Of a stretch of DNA of 64,000 nt, positions 1 to 11,534 are shown one piece after another; position 1 is the first letter of the stretch, and every line of letters begins with the position of its first letter. The notes under the pieces were generated by a model. The model saw nothing but the letters and a program-made list of their open reading frames with translations, was not told the DNA's origin and ran no database searches. The position numbers and the translations under genes were made by a program. Source of the stretch: Gordionus sp. m RMFG-2023 (Eukaryota; Nematomorpha; Gordioida; Chordodea; Parachordodidae); contig NC_088776.1 in assembly GCF_954871325.1 (NCBI RefSeq), forward strand, positions 27,886,508 through 27,950,507, written 5' to 3'.

Positions 1-414
1 CATGACCTAGAGGTTCAAGAATCTAAAGATTTGTCAGATTCTGAGAATTGTAAATTTATTTAATTAAATATTTTTACCAATACATTATTTAACTTCTTCT
101 GATGATGATGATAATTCAGGGACTTACGATTCAGATTGGAAAAACTATTCATTTATTTTACCTTATCGTCTACTTTTAAATTTTCTGCTTTCTCTAATTT
201 AACAATTTTATATAAATATTTATTAACCATTCCTACAACCTCATGTACTGCCGAAAGAGTCATGAGTAAAATTAAATTAATTAAAAAAAGACTTCGTAGT
301 ACCATGAAAGATCCATTTCTCAATAATTTAACCATATTATCAATGGGAAAATTTTTTTTTAAACATTTAAATATTGATGAAGTTATAAATTCTTTCGCTT
401 TCTTTTCCCCTAAG
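1..414 (+). mobile_element. hAT transposase 3' fragment (DUF4371/ZMYM1-like), family A copy 1
   Basis: Runs in from outside the window. The frame from about 136 encodes the hAT C-terminal dimerisation region: LLTIPTTSCTAERVMSKIKL followed by an RLRSTMKD block and NNLTILSM, then the tail NSFAF. This is the end of DUF4371-type transposases, just before the stop. The upstream part (1-130) holds the acidic linker coded by repeated GAT codons. The DNA is nearly identical to the minus-strand stretch 46,920-47,360, so both belong to one family and moved fairly recently. The match stops at about 414, inside the last codons, where different sequence begins, so the copy is 3' truncated. Identity of the domain is secure; the left limit cannot be seen. 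Confidence 0.85.
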
Positions 415-640
415 CTGCAAGAAGATCATCATGGGGAGTTATTAATGAAGAGATTGCAGAATTGAGGGATAGGCGATTTGATATAAATAGAGAAAGGGAA
501 AGTAGTTCTAAGGGGATCAAGTCGATACCACCTAGTTTAACGGGTAATTGGGCTAGGTGCCAATTAAAGTTTGATAATAAAAGGTTGAGGATCCTTTCTA
601 TAAAGAACTTTAAGCGAATATTGTGTTGAATGAAAAATTT
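415..640 (+). other. Coding-like stretch of unknown identity
   Basis: Directly after the truncated hAT, one frame stays open for about 70 codons and reads like real protein: EEIAELRDRRFDIN, then KSIPPSLTGNWARCQLKF and ILSIKNFKRIL. It has no in-frame ATG at its start and no domain I recognise. It may be a fragment of another mobile element joined to the hAT copy. From 641 to 1,094 I see no gene. A 13-bp inverted pair, CAGCGTCTACATG at 679 and its complement at 1,235, links this side to the LINE fragment that follows. Confidence 0.35.
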
Positions 641-1094
641 TGAAGAGGTGAATTAGGAGGATGAGTGGAAAAGATGTGCAGCGTCTACATGAGCGGGAGT
701 GGTAGGAACATTTTGCATGCTATTTTTTGAAGGGGTTGGGGGTAAGCTGCTTTGATGGGGGTAGGATAAATTTTTTTGGGGGTTATCTATTAAATTTTGA
801 GATGAAATAGGACAAAATTTATTGCTGTAAAAATTAATACTTTTATTATAGTATTATTATAATACAATTCATCGACCAAATCTATATATTGCAAACAATC
901 ATACACATTATTTTCCAAATAAACTATCTTTTTAAATGTAATTTAAAAGGTTTAGATATTTCAGCAAGCTCATAATGCCATAATAATTAATTCATTGTAA
1001 ATAATGGAGGTTTTAATTGAATTTATTATCTAAAAAATAAATTCTTTATATTCACAAAATATCGATAGTTGGCAGTAGAGATAGATGTTATACT

Positions 1095-1665
1095 TTATAA
1101 ATTCTTTGAAAGAGTATCAATAAATAAATAGGTGAAAATAGTGATAAAGAGACACCGCCACCGAAGGCGGCCTGAATCTTTTAGGGGGTAAGTAAAGGTT
1201 TTTGAAGGGGGTTTGCATCCAGTGAAAATCCTGTCATGTAGACGCTGGAGATGTGAGATTTTGGGAAGATATAAACACTTTTTTAATAAGTAAAAAAGCT
1301 GGTGCGATGGAATGTGGTTGATAAACTTTTCCTGGTTTTGCATCTCAGAAAAAGTTTTATCGATAATTTTTTCGGATATATTATTATTAAGTAATGGGGA
1401 GCCCAATAGTTTGATATCATCTTTTTCGATAATAGTGTATTCTTTAAATAAGTCTTAGGGAATCTCGGGGTTGAGAAAACAAATTTCAGTTTTAGTTTTA
1501 TTTAATTCTAAACCTATTTTATAGCCTTCTCTTTCGATGTAATTAAGGGCTTTGCTAATTTAATGTGGATTACCGCAAAGGGTGCCATCATCAAGGTACC
1601 ATAGGTTTAGGTCGAGATCAAAATCAGATTTAAGATCTTTCATCATATTATAGATAGCTAAGCAT
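1095..1665 (-). mobile_element. LINE reverse transcriptase fragment
   Basis: Read on the minus strand, this is the part of a non-LTR reverse transcriptase around and after the catalytic box: LWYLDDGTLCG (the YxDD motif), then GLELNKTKTEICFL and KLLGSPLLNNNISEKI, then SHQLFYLLKKCLYLPK. The order matches a LINE clade common in invertebrates in which YLDDGTLGG, LGSP and FLLRNCL-type motifs follow one another. The frame is interrupted by stops near 1,585 and 1,455, so it is a dead piece. The same clade recurs at 19,000-21,030 and 31,740-32,300. Confidence 0.85.
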
Positions 1666-1668
1666 ATA

Positions 1669-1760
1669 TTTTGATAATACAATTATTTGTATTATTTACA
1701 ATTGTTAAATTATATTTTGATAATATAATTATTTGTATTATTTATAATTGTTAAATTATA
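1669..1760. repeat. Tandem duplication, 2 x 46 bp
   Basis: A 46-bp A/T-rich unit beginning TTTTGATAATA is present at 1,669-1,714 and again at 1,715-1,760 with two or three differences. The following stretch to 2,376 is very A/T-rich and contains nothing I can identify beyond a run of G at about 2,091-2,101. Confidence 0.85.
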
Positions 1761-2376
1761 TATTTTTAAATATCGTTATGTGAAACAAGAATTACTTATA
1801 TTTTATTGTAATTATATTCTTTTTAAAAATACAGTTATTTACAAAATTTTATAATATAATAATCTGTATATTTATACATTTTAAAATTTATTTTATTGTA
1901 TGTTATCATTAAAATTAATACATAGTTAAATAAAGGAATGATATTTATACTAAATTATTTTAATAATAAATAAAATCTATAATGAAATTCTCCGTAATAT
2001 TTTGTTATATGCAAAAATTTAATTAAAATAATTATATAGAATAAGATATATTGAGTGATCATAAAAAATGGGAAATTATTTTTATTGGGAGAGGGGGGGG
2101 GGCGAATTTAGTTTCTTTCTACACCGAATGGATTGGATTAATTTACAATTGAACACTATTTGATAAAATTTTCAGAATAATGTAATGCACTAAATTTGGC
2201 CAAAATTTTGTTATTAATATTTTTTCATTTATGCTGGTTACTCAAGTGGTAAAACACTAATAAAGCAAAAAATATTGGTAAATTTTGAATAAGTATTTCC
2301 ACTTGTTCAGCCAACCTTAACAAAGATGATATAAAGATAAGTACTGAAAAATTTATATTATATAATATTTTTTAGG

Positions 2377-2492
2377 GACCTGGTCAAAGGCCGAAGGAAG
2401 AAAATTTTGGAGGCGAAGCCCCCTCCCCTCTCTTAAAATTTTTTTTAAAACCCACTCCATTCCTATGGATAAATTTTGGGTACACCACTGGG
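2377..2492. mobile_element. hAT element right end (terminal and subterminal sequence)
   Basis: Reading inward on the minus strand from 2,492, the sequence begins CAGTGGTGTACCCAAAATTT and continues into a G-rich block with GGGGAGGGGGCTTCGCC. Such CAGTGGTG ends followed by a G-rich stretch are characteristic of DUF4371-type hAT elements. The matching left end was not found and no 8-bp duplication could be confirmed, so this is a detached or decayed terminus. From 2,493 to 3,439 I see no gene. Confidence 0.5.
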
Positions 2493-3439
2493 AACAGGGT
2501 TCACCAAGATAGCTAGAGAATATATTAAAAATAATTAACCATGAGAATTTTTATCACAAAAAAATTTTGTAAGTAGCAAAAAATTATTCTTATTTTATAA
2601 TCATGTTATGTATACAGTAAATAATTTCAAATCAAATATTATGAAAATTAAAACAAAACACTTTTAATAAATTTAAATTTTCAAGGGCCTGTTTTTTAAT
2701 ATTTATGTTTTCTTAATTACCACAAGATATTTTAAAAAAATCAACAAAGATTAAAGAAGATGAATTGAATATATTTATTGTATCTTAATATATTAAATTT
2801 AATCAATGATAAACAAAAATATATAAATAAGTTGGCTTTACATGTATTATAGGTCTACATAAATGTATAAAATAATTTATTGAAATATAGTATTTATAAA
2901 AATTATTGTTTGAATATCGAATAATCCTAGTATTTAAAAATTCTTGATATTTACGTGGGAAAAATCAAATACACACTAGACAAATTTTAAAATTTATGTT
3001 TAATATATTATTGTAACATTAATCAAAATTGTATTTATTACCAAGTTTAATAGTTTATTTGCTTAAAATATAGATGATAATTATTTTTATAAAAAACATA
3101 AATTGATTTTTAATCGTATAATTGCGAAAAGTTGGATAATCGCGAAATTTTTAAATATTTTGGTCCCAAGTTTTAGCAATTAAACGGGTTTGACTCTACC
3201 TAGCGTAGTTCCTTTGAACCTTCTACAATAGAGGACAAAGCGCTCTAAATTACTAGCAGCTTTATCTCTCTTTAATTGTCATTTAATCTTTTTCATTAAA
3301 AAAAATATAATAAAATAAATTATATTTTTTGTAATGTATAGAGTAAATTTATCAATAAAAAAACACATAAAAATGATTCACGAATTTTGACGATCTCCAC
3401 CTTTTTATATGGTGGCAGATAATCTACGAGCCATCTACT

Positions 3440-3835
3440 TTTTTTATATTATTTAGAATCGTCATCTTCAAGTATAAGCAATTCATCAATATAAGATATA
3501 ACATCTTTCATATCACCAAGAATCTTATCTCTATGGTATTAGATATTTAAAATCTTCTAAAGCAGGATTTATCGTGTCTTTAAATTCGGCACATAGCCTT
3601 AGTGTGCCATCACATTTGCAAACGAGTGATTGAACTGGCCCATCGTATTTTTTGTAACGGCTCTATAATCTTGTTATTTATCCATTTCTGTTTCTGTAGC
3701 TCTATTGCTATTATATCTGGATTATTATCTTTTAAGTGTGGTTTTATAATTGATCTATGTTTGATTCACAATTTTTTGTTAGTTTTTTTATGATATCGCT
3801 ATGATCCATATTTATCAAATTCACACATTTATTTC
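3440..3835 (-). mobile_element. Gypsy (Ty3) LTR retrotransposon fossil, reverse transcriptase part
   Basis: The minus strand carries the N-terminal part of a Gypsy reverse transcriptase, recognisable from NNKIIEP, CKCDGTLRLCAEFKDTINPA and a following YLIP-like block; a stretch near 3,480 resembles the region of the polymerase active site. It is an old, broken copy with several interruptions. No LTRs were seen beside it, so only part of the element survives here. Confidence 0.75.
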
Positions 3836-4506
3836 AGATGTTTCCAAAAGTTTTTATCCATATTCTTCTAAGTAGTGTTGTTAAATTGCTGGGTTTGGCT
3901 TGGCCAATAACCCAGAAAGGTTTAGCCCCAAATACTACCTCAAATCTGAGTAAAGGCCATTGAGTTATAGATCAGACCCAACAGGTTTTAGAATCATTTT
4001 TGTGGTAAATTGACTGGGCGGGGCAGTGGCCTCGGGCCGTTAATATTGGATTATTTTAGGAACCATCTTATTTTATATTGTATGCATAATTTTGTTAAAA
4101 ATTAAAAAGCTCGATTTCGCCAATTTAAAAATCAGCAAAATAAAAGCTTTTAACAATGCTACTAACTATATTAATATTACTTAATTCAGTCATTTATTAC
4201 AAACTATTTGTATTTTGTACTCTATTATATTGCATAAATATTATCAAATTCATATTCTAATGAAGAACTTAGCTAGGTAAATCGTTAGCCCTAATAATTT
4301 GTTAAAGTCTGACTAATTTTATATTCGCATCAATTCTTTTTAAAAAGAGCACAATTTCGCAAATAACGGATAATGAGTTTTTTTCAAAATTTTGTATCAC
4401 AGCTTCTAGTGATGCAAAATCGCTCCACTCAAGCCGACTCCTTAAGACTTAGACGAGTTTATAGATAGCTCAGCCTCGCGAGCCGAAATAATTGCCTCAG
4501 TTTTTG

Positions 4507-4620
4507 AGCGTAAGCCAAAAAAATCGGCTCAACCTGGAGCGTGAGCTAAAAAATTGGTTCGACCTTGGAGCTCAAGTCAAAAAAATTGGCTCAGCCTTGA
4601 ACTTATTGCTCAAAATTGGA
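4507..4620. repeat. 31-bp minisatellite, about 3.7 units
   Basis: Three successive 31-bp units start at 4,507, 4,538 and 4,569, each with the pattern AGCGTRAGCYAAAAAAATYGG then CTCRACCTTGG, followed by a partial unit. The motif mix of GAGCC and GGCTC resembles subterminal repeats of some hAT elements, and the flanks (4,400-4,670) keep the same flavour. No coding sequence is visible. Confidence 0.7.
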
Positions 4621-4708
4621 ACTTAATAAATCTCGGCCCAATCCCGAATAAATTTTTTTCATTTGCCCCGAAAACTAATTTTAATATGTGTTAAATTAAA
4701 ATAAAATT

Positions 4709-4738
4709 TTACTTTGTCTATCCCCCTTTATTGTTTAA
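4709..4738. mobile_element. Solo end related to the Tc1/mariner-type element at 51,295-53,259
   Basis: The sequence TACTTTGTCTATCCCCCTTT followed by ATTGT matches, with few changes, the right terminal repeat of the mariner-type element near 53,232-53,259. No partner end was seen nearby, so this is a relic or a MITE whose other end has decayed. Confidence 0.55.
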
Positions 4739-5159
4739 TGAGGCTGATTTCACTGTTATATGGGGATGGTAATTTTATTTCATTTCATTTTTCTATTTCC
4801 AACTTAAAATTATCATTGTTTGAAGATGTCAACAGAAACACTTCTTTATTTTTAAAATGATTGTTTTTATCATTTTAAAATTTATAAAAATTCCAAATTA
4901 AATAAAAAAATTGCATCAACAATATATGGTATGGGCATGATTTTTTTTCTTTTATTTTTTTAAAAAAAACAATTCTAAATTTACTTCCTGTATGTATTTC
5001 CAATTAAAGATAATATTAATTTTTTTTTAACTTAGTAAAAATAACATTAATTTTATTTATCATAATAAAAATAATATTCAATTTTTAAGGCGGTATGAGC
5101 AAATACTGCTTTGCTAAAAAGCAATTAATCATAATCAATCAAAATTTATATATATAATC

Positions 5160-5517
5160 TATTTTTAAAAATAATTTTCTGAAACAATTCCCAAACCCAT
5201 GATAAGTCAGAAAAATTTCCCAAACCCGGCCCAAGCCCATATCCAAAAATTTTTATTTTTATTTAATGAAAATAAACAATATTTAAATATATTTAAGCAA
5301 TTATTTTGTTTACAATACTGAAATTTATTATTATTAGAAGAAAAAAAGGCAATATTTCTCTAATTTAGCAACTATTTTAAATAATTGAAATTTAAAAGTT
5401 TTAGGCCCAAGCCCAGCCCATTAAAAAAAAATTTCAAATCCAGGCCCGCTAGAAAATATAATATTAGGCCCATACCCGACCCATTGTGGGCCTGGCCCGA
5501 CCCAAGAAGGTCTCTGA
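5160..5517. mobile_element. Probable non-autonomous hAT element
   Basis: The stretch is A/T-rich inside but has both sides filled with CCCAAGCCCAGCCC-like and GGCCTGGCCCGACCC-like motifs; the right margin reads GACCCAAGAAGGTCTCTGA, a typical hAT end when read inward (TCAGAGACC). Similar CCCGACCCG-type subterminal motifs mark the proven hAT MITE at 19,864-20,233. No target duplication was found. A comparable GGGTTTGGCTTGGCC block at about 3,884-3,990 may be another relic. Confidence 0.45.
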
Positions 5518-5599
5518 TTAAAACTACTATAATCATATTGCAATTTTTTGATTTGAATTTATAAATAGAGGTCTACTTTTCTCTGAGATTTTGCTAATT

Positions 5600-6480
5600 A
5601 GAATCAAGTTTTTATCTAAAATAATCTCCTTATAAATATTTAATAGGGCTAATTCATTTGAACTTTTTTCACTGGTAGTATTTCTTAAATAAGTTTTTAA
5701 CCTTTTTAAGTTGAAAAAGACCTTTCATTAGTGCAGGTACTAATTGGTAAGGTAGATAAAATAATTAATAATGTTTTAATATTAGGCAGGGAATCTAGAG
5801 TGCAATAACACATGAAAAGGGCCTGCAGAGAATTTTTAGTCTCAAAGAATATATTTTGTCAAGATTTACCAAAATCTGACATCACAAAGTAACTTATCAT
5901 ATGAAAATACTAAATCATTAGCGTAAAACCTGAAATTTTCTTAATATCCTCTAGTGTTTCAAGTTTAATCAACAGTTTAGACACAACCGGAAAAAGAAAA
6001 TAAAAGGTTTTAAAATAAAATTATGACTAATAAATCTTTCCTTTAAATGAAATAAAAATATATCAATAAGAGGAATAAAAATGTTTATTTTATAAAAATC
6101 CTCAATCGTAAAGTTGCATTGTCTAGAAACTGCTCTAGGTTTTAACATTTCAATCCCGAACATATTAGCAACCTCCTTTACTTTCGCAAATATTTATAGA
6201 AATTTTTCATCCACATTCTTTGATATTTTTTAATATTTCAATAATATCCTTTGCTCTATTCATAACCTCCCATATATTTAAATCAATTTTATGTAGCATC
6301 ATGCTTAAATCATATTATAATTAAATAAAAAATAAACACATTGAATTGATATTAAAAATTGTGGCTTAATAATAGCCTGCAAAAGATTCTCAGCATCTGC
6401 TGAACCTTTTTCCTTGATTGATATATAAAATTCCAGTGCTGCAGAAAAAACATCATATATTTTATTTAAAAAAATATAAA
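5600..6480 (-). mobile_element. hAT transposase fragment (DUF4371 type)
   Basis: On the minus strand the central and C-terminal parts of a DUF4371 transposase follow in order. 6,460-6,170 carries the helical linker (LSMMLHKIDLNIWEVMNRAK). 6,163-5,969 carries KPRAVSRQCN and then EDFYKINIFIPLID, the conserved block before the final helices. About 5,790-5,680 carries LLIILSTLPISTCTNERSFS, the dimerisation motif. Frames change between these blocks, so the gene is dead. It differs in sequence from the family at 1-414, so it is a separate hAT lineage. Confidence 0.8.
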
Positions 6481-6586
6481 AATAATAAAATAATGTAGAT
6501 CAATTATTATTTATAATAAATTAAAGACATAAAAATAGTTGTTTTTTAAATTTCAAGCATTTATTATCAATAAAAATTTCAGGGAA

Positions 6587-6611
6587 GGGGGGGGGGTGAA
6601 TTCCCCCCCCC
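6587..6611. other. Perfect G-run/EcoRI-core/C-run palindrome
   Basis: Ten G, one T, then GAATTC, then eight further C. The two runs can pair around the self-complementary GAATTC, giving an unusually strong hairpin in an A/T-rich background; either run could also form a quadruplex or i-motif. It lies just upstream of the hAT fragment at 5,600-6,480 and may be the G-rich tip of that element. Confidence 0.6.
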
Positions 6612-8973
6612 ATACCTTGATTTACTCTTATATGAATTATCAGTTCTTAAACTGTATCACTTAAGCAATTTAAAATTTTTATATATGGATAAAATCAATT
6701 AGATTTCAATTATTTATATAATAAAGTAAATTTATTTTAATGATAACTAATCCCAAATAAATTATTAAATATTAAACTCTGTTGCACTAGTTTTTATAAT
6801 TTTACATTTATTAATATGTCTTAAAATATTTTATTATTATTATTAATGTATTCGATTTATTTTCTATGTGATTAGTAATTTTATTATGCAATAATAATAA
6901 ATTTGGCGCATGAAGAAAGTTGTGACAAAGATAATTTTTTTTGCAATAAATACTTATTTTTCATTATGTTTATGTTTAAAATAATAATTATTTTTTTAGA
7001 AAAATATAATAAATTTCCAATATTTACCAAATTATTTTTCATATACTTATTTGTTATGTATTATCATTTATCAATAAAATCAAAATAGTTATGGTATCTA
7101 ATCTTATAGCAATACCGATTAAATTTTAAAATATTTAGATATAATTTCTTTTTAATTTTTTATATAACCATATTTTTAATATTTTCAAGAAATATATAGG
7201 AATATACTATCGTATCACGTCAATACCGCGAAACATTTTCCGCGAAATGCATTATCGCGAATGCATTAGAGCGAAGACATTATCGCGAATGTATTTTTGC
7301 TAATGCATTATAGTGAATGTATTAGCGCGAATGCATTATCTCGAATGCATCATCGCGAAAACAGTATCGCGATTGCATCATAGCGAAAACAGTGTCGCGA
7401 TTGCATCCTAGCGAATGTATTAGAGCGAAGATATTATCACAAATGCATTATAGCGAATGCAATACCCCGAAATTACTATCGCAAATGCATTACATATCGC
7501 GAATGCAATATCTCGAATGCATTATAGCAAATGCATTATCGCGAATGCATTACAGCGAATTCATTATCATGAATTAATTATCACGTATGCAATACTGATT
7601 TATATTTGACAAATGATCGATATAATTTTTATAGAGTATTAAAATTCTTTACTACTTATCCACTTACTCCTTAATAAATAATTCATCTTTATTATGTTTT
7701 TATTTTTAAATATATTGGGAACCATAAATCACCTTTTGGAAATTCATAGCTGATAATATTTTTCCCGATCTCTATTTTTCTAAAGAAATTCTTTAAACTA
7801 ACTAATTATATTGTAACTCATTTAGCAAGTTGAGACCTTTTTCAAAAAATGAGGAAACCAGCCTAATTGATGTTTCTATATTTATTCTAGCGTTTTTTAA
7901 ATTTTTATAACTCTAAAACACGTCACTTGCTATTTATGAAGTTTCGTATCCTCAATTATTTTTAATAATTAGATTAAATCATTTTTTAAATAATTTGAAA
8001 TACTAATATTAGACAAAAAATAATTTAAGACCCTCATTTATTTTTATTTATTTTAAAATAGGCTAGACGTGTTCCTATTATATTGATCTATAGCCGGACG
8101 CTCGTCTTTTTTTAAATTTTTTTTCGTAATTATAAATTATAATGGAAAAACACAAAGCATATTTTGAGATCCATAAAATTATTAAAATAATAAAAATTTA
8201 TGTATTTAATCTATTCTTTTTTTTCTTGCATGAACCTGACAATAAACACCAATTTGATATCAAGGGCCATATTTTACCAATTTTTTTTTCAAGTTTGTAA
8301 GATTCAAAAGGTTAAAGGTTGTAGCCTATTACTTGATAGTTTGATATATGGAACCCGTATCTTGAGGTCTCTTTAAAGCTGTTGAACTGGACTAATATTT
8401 CACTTTCTTCTAGAAAATTCAGGAATTAAACTTCTTTCCAATTTTTCTTCTCTACGCATAATTTTATCATTATTAGATCTTCTCTGGATAAAATAATTAA
8501 TTTACAAAATTACCGTATATGCTAATATTGTTATTGGCGTTTAATAATGAGATTTCTTTGATAATACCGAAATATTTTTATGTTATAGTTTATGATTTAG
8601 GAGAAATTTTTAAAAAGATAAGTGTCCTGACTATATTAAAATTTAAAATATTTTGAGATTATTAAGATACACAATAAAATAGATTTCATAAAAAGAAGAT
8701 TACGCGTTTCAGAGTTATAAAGATTTAAAAACAACGTTTTTTAGTAACCGGTAAATGATCTAAATTTTTGATCTCATGATCAACTTTCTTCCAATAGTAG
8801 GGACTAGGGCTATTCGGCGTTTTTGTCAAAATCATCATAAGCCTGAAAATAATTGTTGTATTTGAATTTATAAAATACTATGAGATAGCCCAACAAACAT
8901 TTACTTAAAGTTATACATTAATAAATATTTTTAATATTTTATTGATTCTAATAAAAGTTAAATTTTTCCCCAA

Positions 8974-8995
8974 CAAGCCCCAAATCCGGGGCTTG
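8974..8995. other. Short hairpin CAAGCCCC/GGGGCTTG
   Basis: An 8-bp perfect stem (CAAGCCCC with GGGGCTTG) around a 6-base loop inside the foldback element. A related CAAGCCCC..GGGG pair occurs at about 39,211 near the left end of the GGGGAGAC-ended element. Confidence 0.5.
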
Positions 8996-9149
8996 TAGAT
9001 TCCATTGGTTTATTAAGTCTCTTACATAGATGATTATAATTATTATTCTTCTATTTTTTATGGACTATGTTTTATTGATATAATACATCATTTGCATCTA
9101 AATAATTCATATAAAAATGTCAAAATTGTCATAAGATTGCCAGAAATTT

Positions 9150-9440
9150 ATAAGTAGCGTTATTAGCCTAAAAATTGGTTAAACCTAATTAGACTTAGCC
9201 AAAAGATCGCCTGGCACTAATTAGACAAAAAGTAGGCACTGGGAACTCGGCTAATAGCACGTCAAGGTTATGCAAAAATAAGCCTAGCCTTAATTATTAT
9301 ATATTCATATTTATTAAAATTATTATTATATAATTATTATGTAACGATATATTAATAAAGGACAATTAGCCGAGCTTCTTAGCAGGTGCCTAATTTTTGT
9401 CTAATTATTTTTCGCCTATTTTTATGCTAAACCTGTCCTT
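9150..9440. repeat. MITE-like inverted repeat
   Basis: The left arm (about 9,175-9,260) contains CTAATTAGACAAAAAGTAGG and AACTCGGCTAATAG; the right arm (about 9,365-9,435) contains their reverse complements (TTAGCCGAGCTTCTTAGC and GCCTAATTTTTGTCTAATTA). Arms are about 65 nt with a loop of about 100 A/T-rich bases. It lies inside the foldback element, so it is either a nested MITE or part of that element's interior. Confidence 0.6.
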
Positions 9441-11534
9441 TGTAATAGTTATTATTGATATTAATTTTAATAATTAAAATGTCAATCAAAAAAAATCATT
9501 TTTATTTTATTTTGTTAAAAATCCCTTATGTGCTTTATGATATAAATTATGGGAATATATTTTTCTTCGATTAACAAAACAAGATATATTTTTCGTTTTG
9601 AGTTTTGTTTTTATTAAGAAAAGTTCGCCGTTATTTTTTTATATTTAAAGCATATGCGATTTTTTTAAAATATATATCTGATAATATATCGCAATGACAT
9701 ACATGGGTATTTGTTTTTTTTATATTAAAAAATATACATTTTTGTGAATTGGATCATTATTTGATAATTAATTTTTTTTATTGGATTAATTATTTTCGCA
9801 ATTAATTTTTTTACGATCGAATTGAATAAAAAATATTTAGTTTAAAAGAGTTCAGTTTAAATTTTTACTTACGATTAATTAACTAACCTTTTAATCTTAG
9901 TTTTTTTTTATAAAACCGTTTTTGAATTTTCTAAAATTAACAAATTACTCAAAATTCTACACTTATTGGTGTTTTTCTGTCAAAATCAGATTTTTAAATT
10001 AACAATCAATGATTTTAAATGTATATAATAACAAAAAATAAAATAATACCCATCAAACCAAAATTAAGTTTAGTTAAAAGATCACTAGAATACTATATAA
10101 TATTCATAGGGTAGGCACCAGGGCTGGCTGGATCAGTTTCTGTAGAAATCATCATAGGTTTGAAAATAATTATACCTTGGGGAGTGGGTATCTTCTTAAT
10201 AAAAAAAATTCCCGATTAAAGCAATATTTCTAATTCCCAGCATAACATAAGGGTTTTCATGACCTACGCTTCTTAAGAAAGATATCTTACTTTGCTAATA
10301 TATTTTTTTTAAAGGGCCTTGCTTTCGACTGTAGAAAGTGGAATCATAGATAATAAGTTCTAATATAATATCCGTCTATGCTTGCTTTTAAAACTTTTTA
10401 ATATGTTTCTATATCCATTTATAAAATTTTTGTTTTTAATCGCATAACTAGAAAAAAGACCCATCAGGAATCAAGAACTTAACAAGAATCAATAGGAAAT
10501 CATTATTTTATTGTTTTCTCAATTCCTGAGTTACAATAATCGTAATTTCATCATCAGAGATTAAATGAATTAAGTTCTAAGATGTGTAGCCATTCAATTC
10601 TACAATCTACCTATGATGCTGAATATTGTTTCATGTCTTGTGATAAACTTTGGCTTTGTCTTTTTGATTAAGCAATAAGAAAACACTTTCTACATATTTA
10701 TTATCAAAAAATGCTCACAATACTAATCCCTCACTAATTAAAATATAAATGATTTTCGAGGGCTAATTATATGTTTGGCTCAATGTTTTAAATAAGACTT
10801 TCCTTAGCACCTTGCAAATTTAATTTATTTCAGCAGAAGTTCCATCAAAAATCTTTATTTATTTTAAATTTTAGGTCTTCCTGTCCCAAATTTAATTGGA
10901 AAATATAACTAAACGCATATTTAAACAATAAATTAATATAAAAATAATTTCCTTACCCTAATCCTAAAAAATCTATTTATTGCTTAGAATTTTTTTAATA
11001 TATTTTGAGTTAAAAAAATTAAAAGCCTTAGCCCTATTTTCAAAAAAATTAATTTCCAGGTTCAACCAAGTCTGTCTATTTTCATCAAACTCCATTCTCG
11101 ATATTGCAACTGATGTAATTCATTTAAGATAATGCATTTGCATTAATTCATTCGCTATAATGCATTCGCGATAATGCTTTCGCGGTAATACATTCGCGAT
11201 AATACATTCGCTATAATGCATTCGCGGTAAAGCTTTTTCTGCAATGCATTCGCGATAATGCTTTCGCTATAATACATTCGCTAACACTCATTAGCGCTAA
11301 TGCATTCGCTATAATGCATTCGCTATACTGTTTTCGCTATGATGCATTCGCGACAATAATCGCGCTAATACACTCGCTATAATGTATTAGCGAAAATTTA
11401 TTCGCGCTGTCATCAAATACATTCGCGATAATCCATTCGCGGTCATACATTCGCTGTAATGCATTCGCGATAATGATTTTGCTATGATCCATTCGCAATA
11501 ATGCAGTTCGCGCTAAAAATTTTGCGGTATTGAC

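Larger units (their letters stand above)
7219..11534. mobile_element. Foldback-type element with 14-bp-repeat inverted ends (4.3 kb)
   Basis: The left arm (7,219-7,600) and right arm (about 11,140-11,534) are inverted repeats of each other. Both begin from the outside with GTCAATACCGC and then consist of about 26 copies of a 14-bp unit, consensus GCGAATGCATTATC. The unit contains the palindrome ATGCAT and, at unit junctions, TCGCGA. Interspersed variants (GCGAAAACAGTATC, GCGATTGCATCATA) show that units have diverged and partly homogenised. The 3.5 kb interior has no recognisable transposase or long frame. A short piece of the same array sits at 29,160-29,215. Ends built from short tandem units recall Foldback and Galileo elements of flies, but there is no sequence evidence for that class and no clear target duplication. 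Confidence 0.75.

Noticed and set aside
7392-7577. 61-codon open frame in the 14-bp array
   Set aside because: It is simply the tandem repeat read through; the peptide repeats with the array and no start context or homology supports a gene.
7219-11534. CRISPR-like regular array or Polinton-type element
   Set aside because: Units are contiguous without spacers, and the element is eukaryotic and inverted at both ends. It is far shorter than a Polinton and shows none of that group's genes.
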